Positions 1 through 7,216 are shown, numbered from the stretch's first letter. The stretch: 7,999 bases of DNA from CALFVT01 sp039989855 (GCA_039989855.1 JBDXGZ010000013.1:1-7999), one strand, 5' to 3'. Program-made: numbers and translations. Notes: generated by a model not told the origin, from the letters alone.

Positions 1-251
1 TCTGGCATCTGGATGAAGTCTATACCAAGATAAATGGGAAGATGGTTTATCTCTGGAGAGCCCTTGATGACGAAGCAACGGTTCTTGACGTTGTCGTTCA
101 AAGACGGCGGAATACCAAATCAGCTATGCGCTTATTGCGAAAACTACTCAGAAACTAAGCCATTAAACCTAGCCTTATTGTAACGGACAAGCTTGGCTCT
201 TACGGATCTGCTCTCAAACTTATAGGGCTAGAAAACCTTCAAGACTCCGGA
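1..251 (+). pseudogene. IS6-family transposase, internal fragment (broken)
   Basis: Read from position 3, this stretch gives the catalytic core of an IS6/IS26-type DDE transposase. It starts at the WHLDEVYTKINGK segment, which carries the first catalytic Asp, and runs on to VTDKLGSYGSALKL, which carries the second Asp. The 5' part lies outside the window. A TAA at 156-158 interrupts the frame where the copy at the other end of the window has CAA (Gln), so this copy cannot make a full enzyme. Similarity to the right-hand copy (7656-7906) runs without an indel and ends at about position 251; the final part with the catalytic Glu (NNRAE) is missing. The fragment is therefore cut off by whatever joined it to the next IS copy. 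Family assignment is firm; the exact end is approximate. Confidence 0.85.
1..251 (+). repeat. Direct repeat, left arm (IS6 core)
   Basis: Positions 1-251 match 7656-7906 in the same orientation with a constant offset of 7655 and no indel; roughly four-fifths of bases agree by eye. The repeat comes from two IS6 copies of the same subgroup and encloses the whole catabolic module. Confidence 0.8.
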
Positions 252-873
252 TCAAAGCTGTTCTGGTTTGCAGATGTTTCTGCTACCGCCCTTACCAACA
301 ATGACAAAAGGTGCCCAAGCGGAGGGATGGGCTAGACTGGGGTCTGATGTATCATTCATGAGAACAAGCGTAAAGCGGCGCAGCGCCTCCGCGCGGAATT
401 TTCGGAGTGTGTTTCGTGAGATTAAATGGCGACGATGATTAAAGAGATTGTAGAAGGGACTGTAAATGGAAAGCCGCCTTTGCGCGCTTTTTATCGACTT
501 AAAACTTTGCGTTTTTCGCTCTCGCCTTAGTATCGGCAGGTGAGATTTTTCCGCCCGGTTATTCTTACGGTCGCCAACGTCTCGTAGGTAGTTGAGCGGT
601 ATAGATCTCATCCAGATGCCAAACACGCGAGGGGCTTTCGGATCTTGCTTTAATCCAGTTGGCGTAAAATCTCCCAAACTTATGAACCCATTTGTGGATT
701 GTTTCATAGGACACATCAACGCCCCGCTCTGCCATTAAGTCTTCAACGTCACGAAAGCTAAGGTTGAACCTGAAATACAGCCAAACCGCCCGCGTAATAA
801 CATAAGGCGGAAAACGGTGACCGGCATAAATAGATGTTTCATGCGCATTCAATAATGGAAAACTCAAAACCAT
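252..873 (-). pseudogene. IS6-family transposase with deleted catalytic core
   Basis: The 5' part (873 down to about 600) encodes the N-terminal helix-turn-helix region, including FRFNLSFRDVEDLMAERGVD, and runs to WHLDEIYT with the first catalytic Asp. The frame then changes abruptly at about 595 and soon hits a stop at 565-567. In another frame, from about 590 down, the C-terminal part follows: RKNNRAEKSHLP with the catalytic Glu, then RRERKTQSFKS and a tail near LRKFRAEALRRF. The segment between WHLDE and NNRAE, which should hold the second catalytic Asp, is absent: about 75-80 codons compared with the fragment at 1-251. The C-terminal frame stays open to 252, longer than IS6 transposases usually run, so its last 35 or so residues may be read-through of flanking DNA. 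Certainly inactive on its own. Confidence 0.82.
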
Positions 874-918
874 CCGTTAAGCTGACAAGACCATATTACG
901 TTTCTTGTGACAGCGCAT
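252..918 (-). mobile_element. IS6-family insertion sequence, internally deleted copy
   Basis: A second IS6-like element lies in the opposite orientation to the fragments at both window ends. It holds the start and end of a transposase gene but lacks the middle. The upstream end is placed near 906-918, where the - strand reads GCGCTGTCACAAG. This resembles the GGGCTTTGTCACGG seen just outside the transposase of the right-hand copy, and both look like IS6 terminal repeats. I could not find a convincing matching terminal repeat at the other end. The left boundary is set at 252 only because similarity to the neighbouring transposase fragment stops there; the true end could lie anywhere from about 252 to 350. 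The remaining length is shorter than a normal IS6 element (roughly 0.8 kb), as expected from the internal deletion. Confidence 0.7.
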
Positions 919-935
919 TTTTTAATAGCAACTCA

Positions 936-953
936 AACTCCAACACGGGAGTT
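936..953 (-). terminator. Small hairpin after the dehydratase gene, weak terminator candidate
   Basis: AACTCC and GGAGTT form a perfect 6-bp stem around a 6-base loop, 12 bases past the stop codon of the last gene of the - strand operon and before the IS6 element. On the - strand no run of T follows directly (TGAGTTGCT), so an ordinary Rho-independent terminator is not well supported. The position is right for the 3' end of the operon mRNA. Confidence 0.25.
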
Positions 954-965
954 GTTTCGCTCGTC

Positions 966-2189
966 TCAGTAGTTCCACATCGTCCCATCTTCTAGTCGAA
1001 CAATGGGGTGATAGCCGCGTTTATACGAATATTTCTTGACTTCAGTCTCATCGAAATCAACCCCAAGTCCCGGCGCGTCACTCACGTAAAACATGCCGCT
1101 TTCTAGCTTATGATCGGATGGGAAAAGGGCGTCACATTCCGGCGTCCCTAAAACCAAATATTCCTGAATCCCAAAGTTAGGCGCCCACGCATTGAGATGC
1201 GCTTGTGCGGTCATTGAAATAGGGGAATGACTGGGCGCACCGTGAAATCCCGTTCTAACGTTGTGAAGTCCAGCGAGGTCAACAATCCGCCTGACATGTG
1301 TGATACCGCCCGCATAAGTAACCGAGACACGGATGAAGTCGAGCAACTCTTCTTCGATCATGGACTTACAGTCCCAGATGGAATTGAAGACCTCGCCAAT
1401 CGCAATGGGCGCTGTGGTATGTTGCCGAATTAATCGCAAGGCAAATTGATCATCTGCTGGTGTTGGGTCTTCGAGCCAGAAGAGATTATATTTTTCGATT
1501 TCCTTTGCAAACGCCGCGGCCTCTCTTGGTCGCAGCCGGTGGTGGACGTCATGAAGAATTTTCAAATCAGGACCGAAACGCTCCCGAATTTTCTCGAAAG
1601 CGGTGGGCATAAATTTTAGGTATTTTTCGCTGTCCCATATTTCTTCCTTGGGTAGACCTGAGAAATCTGTGATGAATTGCTTTTGGTGCTGTCCTTTTTC
1701 GGGAATGGCGTAACCGCCTTCTGGCATGTCAGGAATGCCGCATTGAACGCGGACGGCCTTGTAACCTTGCGCTTGATAAGTCGCGATGGAATCGAGCAAG
1801 TCATCGACGTCGGCCCCTGTCGCATGGGCATAGACCAATGCGCCGTCGCGGCTTTTCCCGCCCAAAAGCTGATAGACTGGCAGGCCAGCTATTTTTCCTT
1901 TTATATCCCAGAGGGCCATGTCGATCGCTCCGATCGCTGCCATAGCCACAGGGCCGCGCCGAAAATAAGCGCCTCGGTAAAAATACTGCCAAATATCTTC
2001 GCTATTACGCGGGTCTTTTCCGATCAGACACGGAATCAAATAATCCTTCAAATAGGCCGCTGTGAGCGTTTCACGGTTATTGAGTGTTGCATCACCCACT
2101 CCGTAAATACCTTCATCAGTCATGATTTTCAGAGTGACGTAATTTTTACCGGGACCGCCGATAAAAACGTCTGCGCTTGTAATTTTCAT
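966..2189 (-). CDS. manD: Mannonate dehydratase / RspA-family sugar-acid dehydratase (enolase superfamily)
   Basis: A 407-residue cytoplasmic Mg-dependent enzyme that should remove water from a sugar acid (D-mannonate or D-gluconate in studied relatives) to give a 2-keto-3-deoxy acid. Residues 1 to about 115 are the capping domain (FRRGPVAMAAIGAIDMALWD at 76-95); the rest is the TIM barrel. Visible active-site residues by family alignment are Arg147 and Tyr160 on the loop, metal ligands Asp214, Glu240 and Glu266, His216 in HDVHHR, and His316 in FHGAPSHSP. The end, RLEDGTMWNY, is the family signature (usually MWNW). Length is normal (about 400). The ATG has AGGTAGAG 8 bases upstream. It is the last gene of the operon, 36 bp after the aldehyde dehydrogenase. 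Family is secure; the substrate is not: many ManD relatives are weak on mannonate, and the 150-185 loop differs from the enzymes I remember. The neighbouring semialdehyde dehydrogenase would fit a substrate that ends at 2-oxoglutarate. Confidence 0.86.
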   Translation of the reverse strand: MKITSADVFIGGPGKNYVTLKIMTDEGIYGVGDATLNNRETLTAAYLKDYLIPCLIGKDPRNSEDIWQYFYRGAYFRRGPVAMAAIGAIDMALWDIKGKIAGLPVYQLLGGKSRDGALVYAHATGADVDDLLDSIATYQAQGYKAVRVQCGIPDMPEGGYAIPEKGQHQKQFITDFSGLPKEEIWDSEKYLKFMPTAFEKIRERFGPDLKILHDVHHRLRPREAAAFAKEIEKYNLFWLEDPTPADDQFALRLIRQHTTAPIAIGEVFNSIWDCKSMIEEELLDFIRVSVTYAGGITHVRRIVDLAGLHNVRTGFHGAPSHSPISMTAQAHLNAWAPNFGIQEYLVLGTPECDALFPSDHKLESGMFYVSDAPGLGVDFDETEVKKYSYKRGYHPIVRLEDGTMWNY

Positions 2190-2225
2190 ACTGTCATCTC
2201 TACCTAAGTCAGGAGCGGTTCAACG

Positions 2226-3809
2226 TTAAAAGGTTCCATTTACCAATCGGGTTAAGCCGTCTTTATTTTCATCTTGCAAGTCACGCGGTAAAAGCGCGGA
2301 AGGGAAATTCTGGTAACACACGGGGCGCAAGAACCGTTGGACCGCAGCACTGCCAACAGATGTTGTTCGGCTGTCCGATGTTGACGGAAACGGTCCACCG
2401 TGAACCATGGCATGGCATACCTCAACGCCTGTCGGGTAACCATTACAAAGCACGCGGCCAGCTTTACGTTCTAAAATCGGCAAAAGCTGTTTGGCTATTT
2501 CCATATCAGCACTCGCGAGTTGTAGGGTCGCTGTCAATTGGCCTTCCAATTGTTCCGCAACGTCAAGAAGCTCCTCATGAGAGCGACATTGAATGATCAA
2601 TGAAGCCGCACCAAATATCTCTTCATTGAGCTGCTCATCAGCTAGAAACTCTTTGGCTGTCGTTGTGAATAATCCTGCCTGACATTGATTAGGGTCAGAC
2701 GTAGACAAACCCTGAGCCAGCTCATTCACGGCGACGTGTGTTGATAGATCAGAAACCCCTGATGTATAAGCACGGTGAATGTCGGCGGTTAGCATGGTTT
2801 GCGCGGGGGCTTCAGACAAGGCTTCACTTGCGGTACTAATAAAGGCATTTAAATCATCGCCGGCCAGAGCGATGACTAGTCCGGGATTTGTACAAAACTG
2901 ACCCGCTCCCATCGTCAATGAGGCGACAAAACCTTTCGCCAAGGTAGCGGCGTCTTGCTGCAAGGCCTCGGGCAATAAAAATACGGGATTGATGCTACTC
3001 ATCTCGGCAAATACTGGAATAGGCTCAGCTCGGGCCGCCGCGACTTTCATTAACGCCAATCCGCCTGCGCGAGACCCTGTAAAACCAACGGCTTTAACCG
3101 CAGGGTGTGAAACCAGTTCCGCGCCAAATTCATAGTCGCTTCCAAATATCAAAGAAAAAACACCCTCCGGCATACCAGATTTGTTGGCCGCTCGGATGAT
3201 GGCTTTTCCGACCAATTCACTCGTTCCAAGATGCGCGGGATGGGCTTTGACAATTACAGGACATCCCGCAGCTAGCGCGGAGGCCGTGTCACCACCAGCG
3301 ACTGAAAAGGCGAGCGGAAAATTACTGGCTCCAAAGATTGCAACAGGTCCCAGCGGTATATGACGAGACCGAATGTCCAGACGCGGCAAGGGCGTACGTT
3401 CGGGCATAGCAGGATCGATCCGCGCGCCGACCCAATGGCCTTTTCGCACAACATCGGCAAATAATTTCAACTGCCCCATTGTCCGCCCGCGCTCCCCTTC
3501 AATACGACCTTGCGGCAGGCCTGTTTCTGCTATGGCCCGTTGAACGAGCGTATCGCCAAGGGCGAGAATTTCTTCAGCAATCATTTCTAAAAACCTAGCG
3601 CGCGCCTCTAAGGATGTCGCCCGATAGGCATCAAATGCATCCCGCGCGAGATTGCTGGCCTTATCTACATGCTCAGCTCCACCCGCAAGAAAGGATGGCT
3701 CCATAGGTTTACCAATGGCAGGATTTACTGCAAATAACTCTGCACCTGTTCCTTTGATCATTTGATTGCCGATCAACATTTCACCTGTAATATTAATTGT
3801 CGTCTCCAC
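2226..3809 (-). CDS. 2,5-dioxovalerate (2-oxoglutarate semialdehyde) dehydrogenase, ALDH family
   Basis: A 527-residue NAD(P)-dependent aldehyde dehydrogenase, probably oxidising 2-oxoglutarate semialdehyde to 2-oxoglutarate, the last step of non-phosphorylating pentonate, hexarate and hydroxyproline breakdown. The cofactor region holds LGPVAIFGASNFPLAFSVAG (153-172) with Asn163, and Lys188 in VIVKAHPAHLG. The catalytic base is Glu269 (VFAEMSSINPVF) and the nucleophile Cys306 (GAGQFCTNPG). The N-terminal ITGEMLIG and the ASNFPLAF, AEMSSINPVF and GQFCTNPGL blocks are those of the ketoglutarate-semialdehyde group rather than betaine or succinate-semialdehyde dehydrogenases. The start is GTG at 3809-3807, which keeps ITGEMLIG in the protein; the ATG at codon 11 would cut it. 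The start lies inside the symporter gene (17-bp overlap) without a clear Shine-Dalgarno, suggesting translational coupling. Assignment to the group is strong; the exact aldehyde is inferred. Confidence 0.88.
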   Translation of the reverse strand: METTINITGEMLIGNQMIKGTGAELFAVNPAIGKPMEPSFLAGGAEHVDKASNLARDAFDAYRATSLEARARFLEMIAEEILALGDTLVQRAIAETGLPQGRIEGERGRTMGQLKLFADVVRKGHWVGARIDPAMPERTPLPRLDIRSRHIPLGPVAIFGASNFPLAFSVAGGDTASALAAGCPVIVKAHPAHLGTSELVGKAIIRAANKSGMPEGVFSLIFGSDYEFGAELVSHPAVKAVGFTGSRAGGLALMKVAAARAEPIPVFAEMSSINPVFLLPEALQQDAATLAKGFVASLTMGAGQFCTNPGLVIALAGDDLNAFISTASEALSEAPAQTMLTADIHRAYTSGVSDLSTHVAVNELAQGLSTSDPNQCQAGLFTTTAKEFLADEQLNEEIFGAASLIIQCRSHEELLDVAEQLEGQLTATLQLASADMEIAKQLLPILERKAGRVLCNGYPTGVEVCHAMVHGGPFPSTSDSRTTSVGSAAVQRFLRPVCYQNFPSALLPRDLQDENKDGLTRLVNGTF

Positions 3810-5583
3810 TTATTTTAAGGTTTTGAGTTTTACTATTTTGGTCTTCCAGATTGTCGGTCGTTGACGAGAACAACAAAACACCGATTAATAATATGAGTGA
3901 GCCGCAAATAAAGAACACCATGCGACCCCATAGGGGATTAGGTATGGCCATTAACGCGAGCACAAATATGCCCGCGATAGACACCATGCGGCCCAGTATA
4001 ATCCGCTGATGATTATCGAGAGGCGTACTCTCACCATCTGCTTTAACCACAGGCGTGCTGATGTTGGTGAAAAATTTGTTCACGGCCACTTCGCGTTCTG
4101 GCTTTAACTCTCGATAAAATAAGGTCGTCAGGCAAAAGAAGCCGCCCGTAATCACAATATGGCTGAACAAGCTGATGGCCACGACGAGATCGGTCCATTC
4201 TCGTTTCGTCAGCGATGTTGGTAAATCAAACCAGCTTTCGATATGGCCGGGCTGTAAAACTCCAGCAATCATGTATGATACAATTGCGCCAACTAGAATA
4301 GTCGCCCAAGCGGCCCAGTCGGGTGTTTTGCGGATGAAGAAGCCCAGAAAACTCGGAATCATTTGTGGGAATCCCAACAAAGCACTCATGTAAAGCATGG
4401 CGTCAAATAGGCTGAGTTCTTTTAGTGAGTTCAAAAATAAAGCGAATGATATAATCAGTACACCAAAACAGATTGTCGCTATCCGAGAAACAATCATCAA
4501 TTTTTCTTCTGAAATATTCGGAGCCAAGATAGGTTTGAAAAAATTTTTGACGAATATTCCCGCATTCCGGTTTAATCCAGAATCGAGCGAGCTCATGGTG
4601 GCGGCGAACATGGCGGCGACCAGCAAACCAATCATCCCTGCAGGCATATAAAGTTCAACGAAAGCCAGATAGGAGGCTTCTGAATATTTGCCCCCTAATT
4701 CTGGATGCATAGCGGCCAAGTCAACACCAGAACCTGCCATGAACCATGACGGAATAAACCAGATAACGGGGCCTAAAGTCATCAGCAAGCAGGCGAGCAA
4801 TGCGCCTTTTTTGGCATGAGCAGAATCCTTGGCGATCAAATATCGGTAGGAGTATAAAATATTATTCGTGAGACCTATTTGTTTGAGGAAAATGCTAAAG
4901 GCCCAAATGTAGAGAATACTCATATAATTGAGTTCGGTGCCCGTCACGAAGTCTGTTGGAAAATTATCAATGATGGGCATGAAGCCACCCGCTTGATAAA
5001 GCCCGACAGCCGCGCAGGCAATTGTTACGGCCATGATCACAATCATCTGCATAAAGTCGGATGCGATCACCGCCCAAGCCCCGCCCGTGACAGACATGAA
5101 CACTAAAACGAGGCCCGTCATAATGATGGTGGTTTCGATATTATAGTTGAAAATGGTTGAGGTGACGATGGCCAATCCGTTGAGCCCAATACCTGCGCTG
5201 ATCATCGTCGTCGACATATTGACCCAAGCGAAGACCTGCTCATTCTTTTTGCCAAAGCGAAGCCTGAGCGCTTCAACAATCGTAACGACCCGCATCTGAC
5301 GAAACCGTGGCGCAAAATAAAGATAGTTGAAGAAAAACCCGATGGCATTCCCAACAAATAGAAACGCCACGGCTAATCCGTCAGTGTAGGCTTTGCCCGC
5401 CGCGCCCGTAAAGGTCCAAGATGAAAATTGCGTGAGGAAAGCTGACGCGCCGACCATCCACCAAAGTACATTGCCACCGCCGCGGAAATAGTCGCTCGTG
5501 TTGGTCGTAAAACTTCGGAACGCCCACCCAATAGAGATTAGAAAACCAAAGTAGATTATAACGACGATCGTGTTTAAATCCAT
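3793..5583 (-). CDS. SSS-family sodium/solute symporter, probable sugar-acid importer
   Basis: A 596-residue inner-membrane protein of the solute:sodium symporter family (SGLT/PutP fold). The first membrane helix is residues 4-21, followed by the family segment SDYFRGGGNVLWWMVGASAF (30-49) and TQFSSWTFTGAAG (51-63). The Na-site helix reads AATMSSLDSGLN at 327-338, as in SGLT-type carriers. At least 13 hydrophobic helices are visible; a hydrophilic stretch (490-530) and two more helices (about 533-575) precede a polar tail. No signal peptide is expected. The frame is open up to a TTG at 5595-5593, but ATG at 5583 starts directly before the first helix and fits the family better. It begins 18 bp after the regulator gene and overlaps the aldehyde dehydrogenase by 17 bp. 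Substrate cannot be read from the sequence; its place between regulator and catabolic enzymes points to the sugar acid they degrade. Confidence 0.93.
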   Translation of the reverse strand: MDLNTIVVIIYFGFLISIGWAFRSFTTNTSDYFRGGGNVLWWMVGASAFLTQFSSWTFTGAAGKAYTDGLAVAFLFVGNAIGFFFNYLYFAPRFRQMRVVTIVEALRLRFGKKNEQVFAWVNMSTTMISAGIGLNGLAIVTSTIFNYNIETTIIMTGLVLVFMSVTGGAWAVIASDFMQMIVIMAVTIACAAVGLYQAGGFMPIIDNFPTDFVTGTELNYMSILYIWAFSIFLKQIGLTNNILYSYRYLIAKDSAHAKKGALLACLLMTLGPVIWFIPSWFMAGSGVDLAAMHPELGGKYSEASYLAFVELYMPAGMIGLLVAAMFAATMSSLDSGLNRNAGIFVKNFFKPILAPNISEEKLMIVSRIATICFGVLIISFALFLNSLKELSLFDAMLYMSALLGFPQMIPSFLGFFIRKTPDWAAWATILVGAIVSYMIAGVLQPGHIESWFDLPTSLTKREWTDLVVAISLFSHIVITGGFFCLTTLFYRELKPEREVAVNKFFTNISTPVVKADGESTPLDNHQRIILGRMVSIAGIFVLALMAIPNPLWGRMVFFICGSLILLIGVLLFSSTTDNLEDQNSKTQNLKISGDDN

Positions 5584-5601
5584 GATGCGCACCAAGCCTG
5601 A

Positions 5602-6390
5602 TTAGGCAACCTTTCGCTTGTTACGGGTTTTTCGGTTTAGAGCGACCAGTTGATTAAGATCATCAATCGTTTTTATAAGGTGAGGGTGTTCTGATACGCG
5701 CGCTATCTCATCATCAATTCCGCCAATATGCGCTAGCATTGTCTGGTTGGCTAAATCTGGATCGTTTTTGGCGACGGCCTCAATAATTTCACTATGCTCG
5801 CGTATAACAGACTCGCTACGCCGCACACCGAAGAGACGTTTCAAATGACGCACCCGGTCAATTTCAGCTTTCGTGGAATTCAGCGTGTGCCAAACATCTG
5901 GTAATCCAGCCAAATCAAATAAGGTATGGTGGAATTTTTCATCTGCGGTGAAAAAATTAGAATATGTCTCCTCAAACATAGCCCGTTTTTGTTCCGCGAC
6001 AATGGCGCGTAAACGCATAATGCCTTCAAGATTAATGTGCATCGACGCTAAGCGTTTTATACATCCAGATTCTAGCTGCACACGAACAAAATAAGCTTGC
6101 AAATACCGGTCAATATTTATGGGCGTGACATAGCTACCACTCTTGGGAACAACATTCACTAAGCCTTCGCGGCTTAATCTAATGATAGCTTCGCGAACAG
6201 GAGTCTTGCTGGCATCTAGAATTGCGGCCACGTCTTTTTCGGGCAAGGGCAATTCTGGCGGCAGAGACAGGTCGATGATCCGCTTGCGAAGTAAGTCATA
6301 AATTTGATCAACAAGACCCGACCCTTCGCTCAGATCTTCCCTGCGCAAAATCTCATCGAGAGGACGAATTTCAAAGTTGAGCTTTTCCAT
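5602..6390 (-). CDS. GntR-family transcriptional regulator, FadR (FCD) subgroup
   Basis: A 262-residue cytoplasmic DNA-binding protein. Residues about 26-90 form the winged helix (LVDQIYDLLRKRIID, then KTPVREAIIRLSREGLV, the GntR recognition-helix signature, and the wing KSGSYVTP). Residues about 97-232 form the helical FCD ligand domain, with the metal-site pattern Asp150, His154, His199 and His221 intact, so a carboxylate ligand such as a pathway sugar acid is likely. The ATG at 6390-6388 is chosen because the protein then begins just before the winged helix. The frame is open further to 6558, but that would overlap the divergent gene and cover the intergenic promoters. No Shine-Dalgarno is visible; a very short leader is possible. 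First gene of the - strand operon, 18 bp ahead of the symporter. It probably represses its own operon and the divergent gene. Confidence 0.92.
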   Translation of the reverse strand: MEKLNFEIRPLDEILRREDLSEGSGLVDQIYDLLRKRIIDLSLPPELPLPEKDVAAILDASKTPVREAIIRLSREGLVNVVPKSGSYVTPINIDRYLQAYFVRVQLESGCIKRLASMHINLEGIMRLRAIVAEQKRAMFEETYSNFFTADEKFHHTLFDLAGLPDVWHTLNSTKAEIDRVRHLKRLFGVRRSESVIREHSEIIEAVAKNDPDLANQTMLAHIGGIDDEIARVSEHPHLIKTIDDLNQLVALNRKTRNKRKVA

Positions 6391-6396
6391 TATAAC

Positions 6397-6414
6397 AATC
6401 TGATATATTAGATT
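6397..6414. promoter_or_regulatory. Candidate GntR operator 1 (inverted repeat)
   Basis: AATCTGATATATTAGATT is an 18-base inverted repeat that matches its own reverse complement at 16 positions. It ends six bases from the GntR start codon, where binding would block the regulator's own promoter. Its length and dyad symmetry suit a GntR-family dimer, but I did not derive it from a known consensus, and AT-rich DNA gives such repeats by chance more often than average DNA. Confidence 0.45.
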
Positions 6415-6423
6415 TGCAATTAA

Positions 6424-6438
6424 TATATTTCGAATATA
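6424..6438. promoter_or_regulatory. Candidate operator 2 (inverted repeat)
   Basis: TATATT and AATATA form perfect 6-base arms around TCG. The repeat is centred about 25 bases from operator 1 and overlaps the possible -10 box of the RraA-like gene. Binding here could control the divergent gene. Arms are short and AT-rich, so support is modest. Confidence 0.3.
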
Positions 6439-6508
6439 AAAAGCAAGTAGAAATGCAACCCTCTCATTTTTCTTTGGCGTTCCGCATTTTTCACAGAAAG
6501 GCTTGAAT

Positions 6509-7216
6509 ATGACACCCGAATCCAAAGACATCTTACGCCAAACAAGCACGGCATCCATCGCAACGATGCTGTTTAAACGGGGCCTGCGAAATCAATATGT
6601 TCAAGGCGTGTCGCGTTTGAACCCATCATCCCCCAGAATGGTCGGCCCTGCATATACGCTACGATATATTCCCGCCAGAGAAGACCTAAACCCAATTACC
6701 GTTTTTCGAGACCCCAAGCACCCGCAGCGCGTTGCGGTAGAAGAAATACCAGAGGGGCATGTTCTTGTCATGGATTGCCACCAAGACGCATCTGCCGCAT
6801 CGGCGGGGTCTATTCTTGCAACACGTTTAGAGATTCGCGGCTGTGCGGGCATCGTCACAGATGGCGGCCTTCGAGACGCGGACGAGATTGCCCGCCTTAA
6901 GATGCCGTCCTTTTGCACGAAACCATCTGCGCCGACAAACCTGACGAAACATCAAGCGCTTGATTTGAATGTTCCGATAGGCTGCGGCGGCGTGGCTATA
7001 TTCCCCGGTGATATCGCTGTTGGCGATGGGGATGGTGTCGTCATCATTCCCGCTGCATTGGCCGATGAAATTGCCCAAAATGCTAAGGGCATGGAAAAGT
7101 TCGAAGCCTGGGTCGTCGATCAAGTCAAATCAGGGCGCTCCATTATCGGCCTTTACCCCCCGAACGAAGCCACCCTCGCAGAATTTGATGCCTATGATAC
7201 GGACCCCAGCACTTAA
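6509..7216 (+). CDS. RraA-like family protein (putative sugar-acid lyase/aldolase, not an RNase regulator)
   Basis: A 235-residue soluble protein of the RraA / 4-hydroxy-4-methyl-2-oxoglutarate aldolase fold. Residues 44-65 (MVGPAYTLRY, then AREDLNP) and 96-123 (AASAGSILATRLEIRG, then TDGGLRD) are the family core; Arg122-Asp123 match the substrate- and metal-binding pair of the aldolases. The partner Asp of the aldolase D-X20-R-D pattern is Ser101 here, as I recall for the subgroup found in sugar-acid loci. VPIGCGGVAIFPGDIAVGDGDGVVIIP (155-181) is the conserved C-terminal block. The ATG has AGAAAGG 7 bases upstream; the in-frame TTG at 6503 lacks a better site. Proteins like this are often annotated as ribonuclease regulators, but the context of sugar-acid enzymes argues for a metabolic role: a pyruvate-type aldolase, or a dehydratase acting on the 2-keto-3-deoxy acid. 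Family is firm, reaction unknown. It appears to share an mRNA with the broken symporter gene that follows. Confidence 0.88.
   Translation: MTPESKDILRQTSTASIATMLFKRGLRNQYVQGVSRLNPSSPRMVGPAYTLRYIPAREDLNPITVFRDPKHPQRVAVEEIPEGHVLVMDCHQDASAASAGSILATRLEIRGCAGIVTDGGLRDADEIARLKMPSFCTKPSAPTNLTKHQALDLNVPIGCGGVAIFPGDIAVGDGDGVVIIPAALADEIAQNAKGMEKFEAWVVDQVKSGRSIIGLYPPNEATLAEFDAYDTDPST

Larger units (their letters stand above)
6391..6508. promoter_or_regulatory. Divergent promoter/operator region
   Basis: This 118-bp AT-rich gap lies between the GntR gene (-) and the RraA-like gene (+) and must hold promoters for both operons. The half nearest the regulator gene (6391-6450) contains two inverted repeats and several TATAAT-like strings. 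A possible + strand promoter is TTGCAA (6414-6419) with TATAAA (6435-6440), although the 15-base spacing is short. For the - strand, TTCGAA (6434-6429) and TAATAT about 18 bases on would put the start only a few bases before the ATG. These promoter calls are by eye and tentative. Confidence 0.55.

Noticed and set aside
258..315. Possible IS6 terminal repeats (TGTTCTGGTTTGCAG at about 260, or TGACAAAAGGTGCCC at about 301)
   Set aside because: Each resembles part of an IS6-type end, but neither pairs convincingly with the opposite end of the - strand copy, so no boundary was assigned from them.
252..719. Intact 155-residue unknown protein on the - strand
   Set aside because: Only residues from about RDVGDRKNNRAE onward are meaningful and they are the transposase C-terminus; the first part is the transposase N-terminal region read in the wrong frame.
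1677..2207. Long open frame on the + strand (176 codons) opposite the dehydratase gene
   Set aside because: It lies wholly within the strongly supported - strand dehydratase gene, and its translation shows no recognisable domain; it is a shadow frame.
5584..5595. TTG start at 5595 for the symporter
   Set aside because: It adds only MVRI before the ATG at 5583, which sits directly before the first membrane helix; the TTG cannot be excluded but is less likely.
6391..6558. N-terminally extended start for the GntR regulator (to 6558)
   Set aside because: The extra 56 residues match nothing in the family, would overlap the RraA-like gene start and would place the intergenic promoters and dyads inside a coding region.
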